64,000 bases of DNA from Sarcocystis neurona. Its lineage: Eukaryota > Apicomplexa > Conoidasida > Eucoccidiorida > Sarcocystidae. Positions 10,901 to 21,980 of this stretch are shown piece by piece. The stretch spans positions 5,268,320-5,332,319 of the forward strand of contig KL647288.1 in the NCBI GenBank assembly GCA_000727475.1. Reading direction: 5' to 3'. The translations under genes and the position numbers were made by a program. The notes under the pieces were generated by a model. The model was not told where the DNA came from. It was given only the letters and a program-made list of their open reading frames with translations, and did no database searches. Position 1 is the first letter of the stretch; each line of letters begins with the position of its first letter.

Positions 10901-13589
10901 TGTAGATATAATCCCATCCAGTCTGCTGGAGATGCAGCGTTGCAGCATCATACCGTCAACGGTGGATAATCGTCGTGCGTGCGCACGTGAATACACATAT
11001 ATTTATACACATTTCTTCAACAGCGCGGCCCTTTTTTCCAAAAAAGGAACCTTTACGCATCAGCAGCTGGTGGATTCTCTTCGCAGATAGGGGAACAACT
11101 CGCACCCATGTGTACAGCAGCAGACTTCATAACAGTGAAGGCTGAAGTATCTGGGTACCGAGTCGCTCAACGCCAACAGAGCAGAATTATTTGTTGCAGG
11201 TAGAGATTTCGTCCTTTGCTCACTGGAATATCTACATAACACTTACCACATTCAAGCTGAGAATAGCTGCTTGTTAGAGAAAGAGATTTCCCCCTTTTTC
11301 AGGAGCAGATCTACGCACGCCCCTTGCGTCAAGGTGACCCTTGAAAAGACGAGGGCTTCCGGGTGGAGGTGGTATTATGAACAATAGTTGTGCTGCATCC
11401 TGTAGAATTGTGACCCTATGCACTTCAGTCTTCCGCTGTGTACGACTGTCCTCGTGCCCGGGAAAGTTCGGTGCGTGGCCACACCACGTACGTAGTCTAC
11501 ACTGTCGTTCAATTCAAGCGTTCTACGACTGAAATCGTGTTACCAAGCAGGGTTCAATCTTCGTGCCCTTTAACATCAGTAGATTCAGCTGCACCTCGTT
11601 TGCTGTAGTGGAAGGGGAAACGCGTGTTGTTGCAACAGTTCTCGTCACACAAGGAACTATCCTAAACCAGGACCTTTACATGGGCAGGAAAAGGGGTTCT
11701 TTAGATACACGTATATATATGTGTACACAGTTTTACAGACAGAGTAACATTTCCGTCCACACCTGTTCACTAATGCATGCGCCTTGCAGTAGCGTCTAGC
11801 TGCTGTCTGCCAGAGCGTCTGCTGGACAGGTGTTTGCACGGTTTACAGCGGTGCAGAGGTGGACACATTAAAAGATCCATGCTTTTTCATGTGCGTACGA
11901 TATAGGCGTCGAACTTTGTTTTTGAGCGCGTAGGAGCTCCGCTTCTTACGGGGCTCCAAATCCTTGCAGACTATGCAAACACACGTAGAGATGCATCAAA
12001 CATGTTGTATATGTATGTGTCTGCTTCCTGTGTGTCGCTATCTATCTCTGTGTGTCGTTACCCGTTCACAGACTACGCCCATATGTGTGTAGATGCTTAA
12101 GTAATGAAATGTGTTTCCCACGAACTGCCTGATTCCGTATGTAGAGAGAAAGGACAAACTGTGTTTTTGAAGCGGAAAAAAGTTTCAGCGTCTTCCACGC
12201 GTGGGGAGCCGGGGAGGTCTAAACAGACATATGCAGCATCCCACTGAGATACGGCACACGTAACAATATGCCGGCCAGTCAACGTCTAACCGGTAGATGC
12301 ACCGAATCATGAATCTACGCATGCCTGTCCACACCCTTTGTTCACCTGGATCATGCATGCATGCATGTATGTTGTTTGTAGGCCAACTGTCCTACGTGTA
12401 CGTGCGTGCCGCTAACATCAGTTTCCAGTGTGGTAGAGAGTTAACATTTATTCAGGACCTGCTGTTTATCTACGGGGATTTAAACGGAAGTACCATCCGA
12501 CGCCTACACTAGGCGAACGATGAGCAGGCGTGTGTTGAGGCCTCCCACAAACCGGCCTTGTTCTCTTTTGTTCCCTCGCACTTCTACATTCCGTGGAGTT
12601 ATCCACTCCTTCTATGCGTCTTTATAGGTTTGTGAAGGTCGCCAAGGTATCAGAAGTATACACGGACAGACACATGTATATGTATATGCGAATATCTGCC
12701 TCTGTGCAGACATGCTCAAGTAAACGTGTGTGACTCGGTATATTTACATTCTAGTGCATCTGTATGCATACAGCCATGTACACGTTTATATATATATATA
12801 TATATATATATGTTCAGATAAGCAAACACATTAGCTTATCCATTTGTGAATTCTTTTAGAGACATGCTTGTGTGTATATATATATATACATACGTGTATG
12901 CACATATGCGTAACAACGCGTACACACATATAAGGTACATACATACTTAGACATACGTGTGTCCCGAAGTGTGCGTGTGAGACAGGCAAACACACGAGAT
13001 GGTCTGTTCAACATGTTGTTACGGGGGCCTCTGTACTCAGTAGTATCTTCCTTTTCTCACCGCGTCCTCCTAGGGCAGAGGCACACAAGATTCAGAAGTT
13101 TTCTTTCTCATTGAAGCAACTGATCTCCGGCTCACGTCGCTCAGAATTCTGGTGACACCTTGTCCACTAATAATTTCGCGTCACTCTGCAGTACCGTCCT
13201 CCTCCTCATGCGACTGATATCTACCCGTGCTGTTGTTTCCTGCCCAGGGGCTGCTCCGAGCCTGCTGCTACCTGCTGCTGATCGTTGATCCACTTTCGCA
13301 CACGTATTCTTCCGTCCGTGCTTGTCGTACTCTTTCTCTTACGAAGACGCTCTGACATCTCAATCAATGTCTCTTTCTCTGTTTATCCTCCGTAGCGGTC
13401 CCCTTTTCGTTTCCGTATATTACTGCGCTCAGATATCATTTTCCTGGGTCCCTTCTCAGGCTCTCCGTTGCACTCGCACTTTCCGGCGGACTCTCCCGTC
13501 TCTTTTCCTTCTTTTGTCGTCCCGTTCTCCGTCTGTGTCTCCTCGGACGTTTTAAGGAGCCGTGTGTCTTGGTACTTCGTATCTCTACC
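10901..13589. other. Gene-poor 5' flank of the TSUP gene
   Basis: Only short ORFs occur here. The interval contains TATA/ACAC dinucleotide-like tracts around 12.65-12.95 kb. From about 13.2 kb to the gene start it becomes pyrimidine-rich (many TCTC/TTTCT runs), a likely 5' UTR or promoter-proximal region for the transporter that starts at 13590. No specific promoter element could be assigned. Confidence 0.4.
12785..12811. repeat. (TA)n microsatellite
   Basis: A near-perfect alternating TA run of about 27 bases lies within a wider stretch of TGTATA/TACACA sequence. A second, shorter TA run follows at about 12873-12888. Confidence 0.9.
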
Positions 13590-15197
13590 ATGGATGCTTT
13601 CACACAACTGTGGCTAACCTTCCTCATTTTCGCTGCAGCCACACTGGCATCAGCCGCAGGAACAGGAGGGGGGGCTCTGTATATCCCTGGTTATGTGGTA
13701 GCGCTCCGGGATGTACACCGTGCTGTTCCTTTGTCGAAAGTGACAATCTTCGGTGCCTGCCTGATAAGCGTCCTACTGAATTTGCATAGAAAACAACCTT
13801 CAGGTGCCCTGCCTCTGATTTCTTTTGAGTTAGCCGCTATTCTAGAGCCATTTACCCTACTGGGCGGTGTTATAGGCGTATTGTTGAATATCGTCATGAC
13901 CGACTTGCAGATAATTGTCTGTCTCGTGGCTGTCCTTTCTTTCACGACGTATAAAACAACCCGTAAAGGCCTGCACCAATACCGCCAGGAAACGGCTATT
14001 TTGAAAGCGAGAGAGTTAGACAGAAGAGAGCAGACGGAAGAGGGAAGAGGCGACGCTGAATGGGAGACACGGAGTGGCGGGAGGGAAGGGGAGGATACTA
14101 GCACAGCGCCTTTGTTAGGCAGGGGGACAGAGCCGTCACTACCAGAACGCGCGGCTGCTGCTGCTGCTGCTTCGTCTGGCGCGTTCGATGTGGCCACCAG
14201 TCCCACAACAGTAAGCAGCTTGACGGCAGCGGCCGCGGTGCTGCCTGCTGCGTTGCTGGAAACACCGGAAACCCTGCTTGACTCAACTCCACCTACAGAC
14301 TCGCCACGGGAGATTGGCGACGTACAAATAGCAGCTCCAGGAGGACTCTCAGCACTCGCGGCAGCGCGACCGGCGACAGGGGAGCGGGGGGCCGGAGAAG
14401 AGTTGATGAAGCTTGCAGCTGATGCTGGCACTGAATTCGTATTGCAGGAGCGTCGTGAAATGTTGCAGGCCCGTGATCGTCCGTCGTGGCCAAGCATTAT
14501 CTATTTGCTCTTTGCAGTTACAGTTAATGTGGTTTTGCTGTTGCTGGCGGGAGGGCCGGTGGCATTGCTTTGTGGAGAAAATTGGCAGCAGCTGTGCATT
14601 CTGCTGCTGCTTTCGTTCCACGTAGCAGCGACACTGCTGTTTGGTCGATGGCTGCTGCGCGGCAAGCAGAAGCGCGAACGATTAGGCATAAGAGATGTCG
14701 ATGTGGAACACGGAGGACTGGGGTGGATATCTCCTCGTAATATTATCTTCTACCCGTTTCTCTCACTACTTGCAGGCGTAGCTGCAGGCTCCATCGGTAT
14801 AGGCGGGGGACTTATCAAGGGGCCACTACTACTGGAAATCGGCCTCAACTCGCTCTCGGCTGTCACGACAGCCAATTTTATGATTTTCTTCACTTCCTCC
14901 GCCAACACTCTGCAGTACGCAACTTTGGGAAGACTGGAGTTGTATGAATCTCTTCATTTTTTCTTGGTGTCCTTCGCTGCTGGGGCTATTGGTCTCTTCT
15001 GCGTAACTAGGGTATTGGCCAAATCAAAAAGACAGTCCTATCTCACGCTTCTCCTTGCCTTCACAACCGTTGTTAGTATGCTGGCAATGCTCTTTTCCTT
15101 TGGCTATAATAGAATAAATAACCTGCATGCGCAAAAACCTCTCACACTGGAGGATGCATGCAGGCAAAGACACCGACTGCTATTCATTCACTCGTAA
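13590..15197 (+). CDS. TauE/SafE (TSUP) family transmembrane anion permease
   Basis: Predicted polytopic membrane protein of 535 residues in one uninterrupted frame. It has the two-repeat layout of the TSUP family, whose characterised members move sulfite, sulfoacetate or similar anions. Repeat 1 opens with a hydrophobic segment and a Gly-rich signature (GTGGGALYIPGY, residues 24-35). Repeat 2 carries the matching signature GSIGIGGGLIKGP at residues 400-412, followed by ANFMIFFTSSANTLQYATLG. Several further hydrophobic helices lie in each half. The halves are joined by a polar, Ala/Glu-rich low-complexity loop of about 160 residues (137-298), much longer than in bacterial members, probably cytosolic. 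The start is the ATG at 13590, in the context ACCATGG. The frame is open a little further upstream but contains no earlier ATG. No intron is evident. Family assignment is good; substrate and membrane are unknown. Confidence 0.85.
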   Translation: MDAFTQLWLTFLIFAAATLASAAGTGGGALYIPGYVVALRDVHRAVPLSKVTIFGACLISVLLNLHRKQPSGALPLISFELAAILEPFTLLGGVIGVLLNIVMTDLQIIVCLVAVLSFTTYKTTRKGLHQYRQETAILKARELDRREQTEEGRGDAEWETRSGGREGEDTSTAPLLGRGTEPSLPERAAAAAAASSGAFDVATSPTTVSSLTAAAAVLPAALLETPETLLDSTPPTDSPREIGDVQIAAPGGLSALAAARPATGERGAGEELMKLAADAGTEFVLQERREMLQARDRPSWPSIIYLLFAVTVNVVLLLLAGGPVALLCGENWQQLCILLLLSFHVAATLLFGRWLLRGKQKRERLGIRDVDVEHGGLGWISPRNIIFYPFLSLLAGVAAGSIGIGGGLIKGPLLLEIGLNSLSAVTTANFMIFFTSSANTLQYATLGRLELYESLHFFLVSFAAGAIGLFCVTRVLAKSKRQSYLTLLLAFTTVVSMLAMLFSFGYNRINNLHAQKPLTLEDACRQRHRLLFIHS

Positions 15198-16770
15198 CAA
15201 GATCCAGTCACTAGGGCTGCGGATGTTTCATTCAACGCCACGCATACAAGTATGAATGTGATTTTTACACATGTTTGTGTATATATATGGAACGCGTACA
15301 TGCCTAGAGGTGTTATCTTGCTGCGCCAGGCCACGATCTGTTTACGTACAGATACACGCAGATGCAGGCAAGAAAACAGACCGACTGCTTCCTTTCACAA
15401 GTGGGGAAAGGGGGTCAAAAACGGAACGCCTCCGCTCCATCGCAGCGTGTATTACCACTTAGGAACACGTCTGCGTTGGCGTTCACACATATAGATCTGC
15501 ATACGTATACAAGTGGTTTTACGCGTGAAGTCGTATGTATGCGTGTGTTGGATTGAATATATATACGCATATATGTGTAACTACACACGTGTTGGTACGC
15601 ATGTGCAAGATAGTATAAATGTTTAGGGGCGCTTCACAGTGAAGGGAACCGCGAGAACGGATCATGCGCTTCTTAAAACACTACCTCAAGAGAGGTCGGA
15701 ACTGAGAGACTCAGTCGAGTATATTCCCTCTGTGTGTCTGCGTCTTTACCATAGCGCTGCATAGAGCGTATGTGTGAAAGTGTATACTAGCACACGAGCT
15801 TGAGAAAGCGAGGATATGCAACAGGAGTGTGTGTTGCTATGAGGTTGCAAAAAGGTTGGGACAGGAAGACGCAAGTGCATTTCTTTACAGGACCTGGCGG
15901 TCGACCGAGGCGATTTTTCGAATGGGCATAAATTTATATACTCAAAATATGCCAGTGTGTGCACAGCGCAGGTACAGGTGTGCAATGATCAGGCTTGACC
16001 TGCATGTTGGTTGCGAAACCGGTGTGCACAGAGTAGCTGCCAGGCGTATTTGCGAGTATATATATAACGGGCTGTGCAGACAGAACTGCAGAAATGCTGT
16101 CTCTGTCCGAGACACGCGTCTGTATCAGTTGACACGCGCCTCCGCTGTCGGCTGAGGAAAAGGTGGGCACGGGCATACTTCTGTACTGTGCACCTACATA
16201 TACACCCGTATCCATCCGCTCCAAAGAGCGACCTGTGGTAAGGAATACTGTGAATGTGCCCGCAGATTTTTTTGTGCTCTCGGGAAGGTGGACGAGTGGT
16301 CTTGTCTTAAAAGGGACACTCACGCCCGTGTCAAAGGATAAACGCATGTCCACATGGCGGAAAAATTGTACGCGTCCATGTGGATCAGGTGGCTTGTATA
16401 CGAGTGCAGATTTGTGACCACGCTACAGGTAGGACGCGGAATACATACACCTATATAAATATATGTGCAGGTACATGTGTATGTTGTGTATATATGTATA
16501 TATATATATAAATAAATAAAAGTGTACTCTGTGGACTTAGTCTACGTGTATACACCAACAGTTTTCATCAACAGTGTGTCCACCTCGACACGCGGACCAA
16601 GGGACTCGTGCAGAAAAGCGACAAAGAAGAACTACGGCTATCATCTGCATCACTCTGTAACAAACTGATAGATCCGCGTGCATAGGTAGATGAAGAATCT
16701 GCGCAAAGGTCGAACTGCATTCGAGCGAAGCACGCGCCGCAGTAGCGGCGTCCGTTTGTACATGAACTAC

Positions 16771-16771
16771 G

Positions 16772-16803
<32 letters not shown>

Positions 16804-16830
16804 TAGATAGATATATATGTATATATATGT
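16771..16830. repeat. Compound microsatellite (TA)n-(GA)n-(GATA)n
   Basis: Sixty bases change in sequence from alternating TA to GA repeats, then GATA repeats, then back to TATATG. The stepwise change suggests mutation of one ancestral dinucleotide tract. Confidence 0.85.
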
Positions 16831-17479
16831 GAATACACCGTGTTTACTTTCTTTATAGCTATGCATACGTCTCGAGCATACACCGTTGTACACAGTTCGC
16901 GAATTATGCATCCGTGAAGGCGGCATCCGACCAAATACACACCCGTTACACAGGCTCAAATTCGTTTCTCTTCCCACATACACGTCGTATATGTACCTGT
17001 CGAACGTAAAACAATACCTACGAGCACACGTAAGGCGCACAGCCACGTGGATGCATTTTGCACTTGTGCCGAGGTATACAGTCGAAAATTATTCCCCCCA
17101 TTCAGGTTACCGTACACACAAGCGGAACAGCAGCACATCTACGGTCGCGCTCGTGCATTGCACCGTTCTGTTTATCGATGGAGATCAAACGCCCGTTGAA
17201 GTTAAGGCCTGGATCGCCACCTCTTTTAACGGGGCACACAAATCATCACTTACATCGGTACGTATCCAGTGATCTAACAAGACTACACACATATGCGCAT
17301 GCATCTGTATGCGTACACCTCACCTACGTGTGTGCCTGTAAATGATTGTGGGCCGCTAGCGCATGAGCGGGAACGCCTTTTTGGATGTCCTGCATACCAG
17401 TCTTGCAGCCTGCAACCACCGTTGGGCGGATGCCTTCCTGAGGCTTTAGTCAGCGTTTTCGTGAGTGCTGCTTACGTCA

Positions 17480-17790
17480 AGCCGTCTAAATACATATATA
17501 TCAGGATACGCGTCTACCTGCGTACATATACGGAGAACGCACACATACGTACATGATCACATTCATACATACATACGTATACCTATATAGATACATACCT
17601 CGATATATCACAGAAACGTACGTAAGTTTATGATACGTGTATTCAGACGTGCATGCACTTTAGGTACGTACAAGCATGTGCGTGTATGGATGGATGTATG
17701 CATGTATGCGTATATGTAAATACATACATACACACGCACACATACGTAGACACATACATACACATCCTTTGCCATATCTGTGTGTCTGCA
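17480..17790. repeat. TACA/TACG simple-repeat cluster
   Basis: About 300 bases consist of imperfect TACATACA, TACGTATA and ACACACGCACA tracts, separated by a few unique bases. This is the same type of alternating purine-pyrimidine sequence that fills intergenic and intronic space across the window. Confidence 0.7.
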
Positions 17791-18239
17791 TATTCCAGTT
17801 TGCACAGTGGATGAGTAGGCTGAGCTCCGCGCACAGACACGTGGGCTTACGGGAGCCGCGCTGGGCTGAATCAAGAACTACGCACTACACTCGTATGTGC
17901 AACGATGTATACGTATATACGCAGAAGGATAGGGTTGCCCTGCAAGCATACCGTGACCCCGGTGCACATCCGTTGGCGCAGCACGAAGACCGGCCGTGAC
18001 TTCAAAAATGATGCCATGTCGTACGCGTCGAGCACAATATTAAATCATAAGTGCACCCACCTGCATGCCAGTATGCACGTACTTTGTAGTACACGCACGT
18101 GTCTTTGCATGCGTCCACACGATCTTCACAGGTAGCGTAGCTAGGGATTCCGCTCACAAGGGATACAAACGCAGGCAACTCCTTCAGCACAAGCCCTCCC
18201 AGCAAAATTAGAGAAGTCCGTAAATACAGAAATGCTCGA

Positions 18240-19880
18240 AGCTTCAATAACGCCCTTGTACGATCCGCTTCTCCAGTATCTCTTCAGCACCAGCACCAGC
18301 AGTGCACGAATTAGTAGCCATAACGGGAACCAGCGGCAGCTGTGCAACCAGCGAATCAAAGAAACCGCACAAGCGGCCACACTACTGCAGGCGGCCGCTA
18401 GAACGCAAGCGCCTGTAGTAGTGCAGGAAGTAGGAGCAGCAGCTGTGCATGAAGCGGCAGCAGCGGAGCAGTAGAGTCTTTAGCGGAAGGAGTATCGGCA
18501 GCAATGTGCGCTGCTGCAACAGCAGCAGAACTGGACGACCAGCAACACCAGGATCACCGGTGGAAGCACCAGCAACACCTGTGAAAAAGCAGCGGCCACA
18601 GTACGTCTGAAAAGCAACTCCGGACGTATTACTTGAAACAGTGGTATTGTTATTCACTAAGGGCGGTGTGGTGACAATAAAAGCACCGAGTTCATTTTTA
18701 TCCACGAACCCCCCACAAGCGCTACCTCTGCAGTATGTGAGAGCTTATGCACTCGAGTACCACGAAGAAGCTGGCACAACGTGAGTCGCTGCCTCACTAA
18801 CCATAACAAGTCCACCGAAAATCACGTGCAGCAGCAGCACTACTCAAAGCAGAGCTGCTCGACGACAACTGGCCGTGCAGTAGCTCCCAAGTGCGCTGGT
18901 AATTGATCCGCGAACTTTCTATAAGCGCTACCTACAGAGCACTTGAGAGAGTGTGCGCCCCTTACCATAAAGCTGGTATAACGTCAGTCGCTGCCTCACT
19001 AACCACGAAAAAGCCACCAATAACCACTTCCTGCAACCGTACCCTCAAAAAAGAGCTGCAGTTGGCCGTGAAGTATTCCAACAGATGCTGGAAACTGATC
19101 CACGAGCAAGCTCTTGCGCAACTGTCTGGTCCGGTATCAGACTGGGGCAAGCGGCACATATCGACACGCAGCATCGTTTAAGAGGAACAGAGTGCAAAGC
19201 TAACGCCACAGCAGTAATCCAGGAAAATGCTGCAGCTCCTCCAAGACTCCTTGGAGTGGTCTTTGTCTCGGAAGGGCAACTACAAAGCCACGCATGCAAC
19301 GGTCTGGAGAACGCGGCTGCAAAAGTCCCTACTGCAGTCTCAGCCACGCGAAGCTGCCACAACACTGGCTGCCGCAGCGTTGAACGAGAGACTGAAAACG
19401 ATCCGCTGCGCTGCCAATGATGAAGCGCGTGCATCCGGTCTAGCTGTTGCAACAGACACGAAGAGCCCCTACACCATGCCTCGCTGCTTCAACTTTGGCC
19501 GCACCGTCGGCCAGTTTTCCTCTGGTGTGCAGCTGTGCACTTATTCGCAAGCTGCGTGAGCACGTCTCCATTTCACTGCTGATGCAAACAACGTGCCGCA
19601 GCAGCCACTACTGTCGCACGCCGTCTAATCTGTGTATACTAGCAGTGAGGTTATGCTGCCTGCTCGCTGTGTCATTGAACCTAGAAAGTCCTACTGCAGC
19701 AGCCGTCAACACGCAAGCCAGTTGCTGGTGGTGCGTCGCAGTCATGTTTGATGCAGGCTGCTGTGGTTTGCCAGGAGCAGGAAGACCGAACGTCATGCAT
19801 AAAACTGCGCGGTGGATGCGATGGAAGAAGCGTTTCACTGCGAAAAGAGAAGCGTGTGGGGAAAAGAATGACGAATGAAA
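18240..19880. pseudogene. Coding-like but broken CAG/GCA-rich region
   Basis: The triplet texture resembles the exons in this window, yet every frame on both strands is interrupted within about 140 codons. Plus-strand pieces look protein-like (for example TLKKELQLAVKYSNRCWKLI near 19.05-19.11 kb and TTLAAAALNERLKTIRCAAN near 19.36-19.42 kb) but lie in shifting frames. No splice-site series restores a gene. It also contains an internal degenerate duplication, listed separately. I interpret it as a decayed repetitive gene or several small exons; strand and function are unknown. Confidence 0.3.
18720..19130 (+). repeat. Degenerate tandem duplication of about 200 bp
   Basis: The segments starting near 18725 and 18928 share blocks in the same order. 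These are GCTACCT.CAG, then CGTGAGTCGCTGCCTCACTAACCA versus CGTCAGTCGCTGCCTCACTAACCA-type sequence, then an AAGAGCTGC block, then GGCCGTG.AGTA, then TGATCC.CGA. A weaker third echo may lie near 19220-19380. Divergence is high, so the duplication is old. Confidence 0.55.
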
Positions 19881-20940
19881 GACAGAAGACAATAACAAAC
19901 AAAAGTGTACAGCGTATTCACGAATATGCGAACACTTCACTCCTTATCCACTGAAATTTCTCCTTCCCCAGTAGTGCTGTCCTCTCATACACGGATATAC
20001 ACATCACACAATGCCGCAGGCCCGTGAGAAGCCTGCGGTTACGCACACAGCAGCTTCTCACAAACGAATACGCGTGCGTATGCCTTACACAGACTACGGA
20101 GATTTCTACGTACACAATTTCGTGTATGCACACAGATAAGCTTCGAGGAAAAAAGCGCATCGTTCTACCCTTCTGTTTGATGTGTAGCTACCCCTGGACA
20201 ATCCGGGATGCAGGAAGAATAACAGCCGCGTAGTAGTTACAGGACACACACGTCGATCTACCATATATATACATATACTACCTACACAAGCACGCACGTA
20301 TGGGTAAGACATGCGTTTGTCCATCCGCGGGAAGAAGCGCCCTGCCGCTGGCAAACATGGACCTCTAAAAGCGCGGTCTCAGAGTTTCACACGTGAGAGG
20401 TTGTGCATCGCGTCTAGAGGAGAGGACCGCCAAGGGAGAAATTCAGAGGCACCGTGTCTGCATATCACTTTCGCAGACTAAGGGGCACGCGCCTGAGTCG
20501 CACGTGCAGGAAGGAGAGACAGCTACGGATGCGTAGACACACAAACATGCACACAAAGAAACGAAGAAAGAACGCAACAACTACGTCTGCGAAGACGTGT
20601 AGACAGGCGGGTGGCTTGCTATGCCAAGACATGAAAAAACAAACATCATCACGCGAGTCCAGAAAACTATGCCAAGACAGCATGTACAGACACTGACGCG
20701 CAGACCTGAAGGTCCGCGACATCCCGTTGTGAACCGCAACGCCGCGGCATGTAGCGACCCTTGTATGGGAAAGAAGGGCGCTACACTGCGAAGCAGAGAG
20801 AGACTTTCTTCTTGACGACGCAGCAAATGTGCTCCTGCCTGTTCCACCTGGAAACACTACGGCGTGGTGGTGAGTGTGTACGCGGTGCTTCTCGAGGTGC
20901 GCTCACGCGCTGATGTGGACTATACACACGTGCCGCGTCA
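19881..20940. other. Gene-poor interval
   Basis: Nothing coding is supported. The sequence is ACACG/GTGT-rich with small ORFs only. It lies downstream of the large minus-strand ARID-type gene. Confidence 0.4.
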
Positions 20941-21390
20941 GTCAGAGATCTGCTGCGTAGACGGCATGTAGAGTCGCTGCGATCGCGTGTAGACACGCTG
21001 TGGCCTGCAGATGCGCTCCTGTGGCGTGTAGACACGCTGCTTATTTCTGCACAAACAGACACGCTGCTGTGGCTCGCAGATACGCTGCTCGCTAGAAGCG
21101 TGTAGCCACGGGGCTTTAGGGATTGAAGAAGCTGCTCCGGCAGTCCAGCACAAGCAAACTTCTTTGAGAAGACAACGTTGGTGAAAACATGGGACTGCGA
21201 CGGGAGAGATTTTCAGCGGGTGCCCATATCTTCTGGCACGCACACGTCCTCCTCCTTTGAACGAATAGACACGCTGGTGCACAGACGCCCAGCTGCAAGT
21301 GCCTTCACGTGTGGACCAGTGCAAGATGTACGTCTACCCGGATACGCTGCTGTAAACACAACACGCGTGAAGAGTCGCGCAGAACACAAA
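20941..21390. repeat. Degenerate minisatellite built on TAGACACGCTG
   Basis: The 11-base core TAGACACGCTG, or close variants, recurs at least eight times at irregular spacing of about 20-45 bases, joined by variants of GTGGC and GCAGATRCGCTG. Read on the minus strand it gives repeated QRVYTPQ/QRICxPQ-like peptides. The frame also holds non-repeat sequence and lies past the stop of the minus-strand gene, so it is probably 3' UTR or flank. Confidence 0.6.
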
Positions 21391-21410
21391 AAAACGCTGC
21401 CGCTCGCGAG

Positions 21411-21980
21411 CTAGCAAAGTCTCACATCGACGGCTGCGGGGGTGGAAAGCCGCTTGCCGCCTGCTGCAACTTTGCGCACGCTCAGCAGCTCTCTCGAACT
21501 GCCTAAGACACTAAAGTGAGGTAACAGAGCTTTCCTTTTTTTCTTCAGTTCTTCTTCCGCCCTCTTTTGTCTTTCTTCTTTCTCTTCTTGCTGCTGCATC
21601 TCCTGTTGCTTCTCCTCTCTTGCGCCATTCGCATGCAGTTTCTCTTCCCCAGGCGTCGACCGCTGCGGACTGCTGTTCCGCATCTCCCCCCCCTCCGCGT
21701 CCTCCTCCTGTTTCTCCTGTTTCTGTTGCCGGTCTCCTTGGAGCTTCCACTCCGCAGCAGCACCGCCAACGTCGCCCTCCCTATCTCCGAGCCTGCTGTC
21801 GCCAGGTGTCTGGCCGCTACTGCCGCGAACAAACGTATCAGATTGCCCGTCTATGCCCACGAGCTCCTGCTCTCCATCTCTTCTCCCCGTGGTGTCTCTG
21901 TCTTCTCCACAAATGTCCAGCAGCAGTTCTTGTACGACAGCAAACAGCGGGCGGCGCACGGAGGTTCTGTACCAAGCCAG
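21411..21980 (-). CDS. Last exon of the ARID-ARM model
   Basis: The acceptor GTGCTGCTGCAG precedes LAWYRTSVRRPLFAVVQELL, continuing the preceding helix in phase 0. A charged Gln/Glu/Lys-rich coiled-coil-like stretch follows, then the stop at 21411. The exon has 189 codons plus the stop. The frame of the previous exon would otherwise read into a Leu/Val-rich intron to 22077. The spliced version has the more natural composition. Confidence 0.6.
   Translation of the reverse strand: MAWYRTSVRRPLFAVVQELLLDICGEDRDTTGRRDGEQELVGIDGQSDTFVRGSSGQTPGDSRLGDREGDVGGAAAEWKLQGDRQQKQEKQEEDAEGGEMRNSSPQRSTPGEEKLHANGAREEKQQEMQQQEEKEERQKRAEEELKKKRKALLPHFSVLGSSRELLSVRKVAAGGKRLSTPAAVDVRLC

Larger units (their letters stand above)
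15198..18239. other. Gene-poor 3' flank with simple repeats
   Basis: No convincing coding frame. The interval is dominated by short TGTATAC/TACATACA tracts, especially 16.4-16.5, 16.77-16.83 and 17.5-17.8 kb. Small ORFs are translations of these tracts (Tyr/Ile/Cys/Val/His-rich) and are not called. Confidence 0.5.

Noticed and set aside
13691..14497. 268-codon minus-strand ORF opposite the TSUP gene
   Set aside because: It is the antisense reading of the permease's low-complexity loop. It has Ser/Ala composition only and the plus strand has clear family motifs.
20938..21324. Minus-strand ORF with QRVYTPQ repeats
   Set aside because: Product of the TAGACACGCTG minisatellite downstream of a gene stop. 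The frame starts in unrelated sequence and lacks an ATG at a sensible place.
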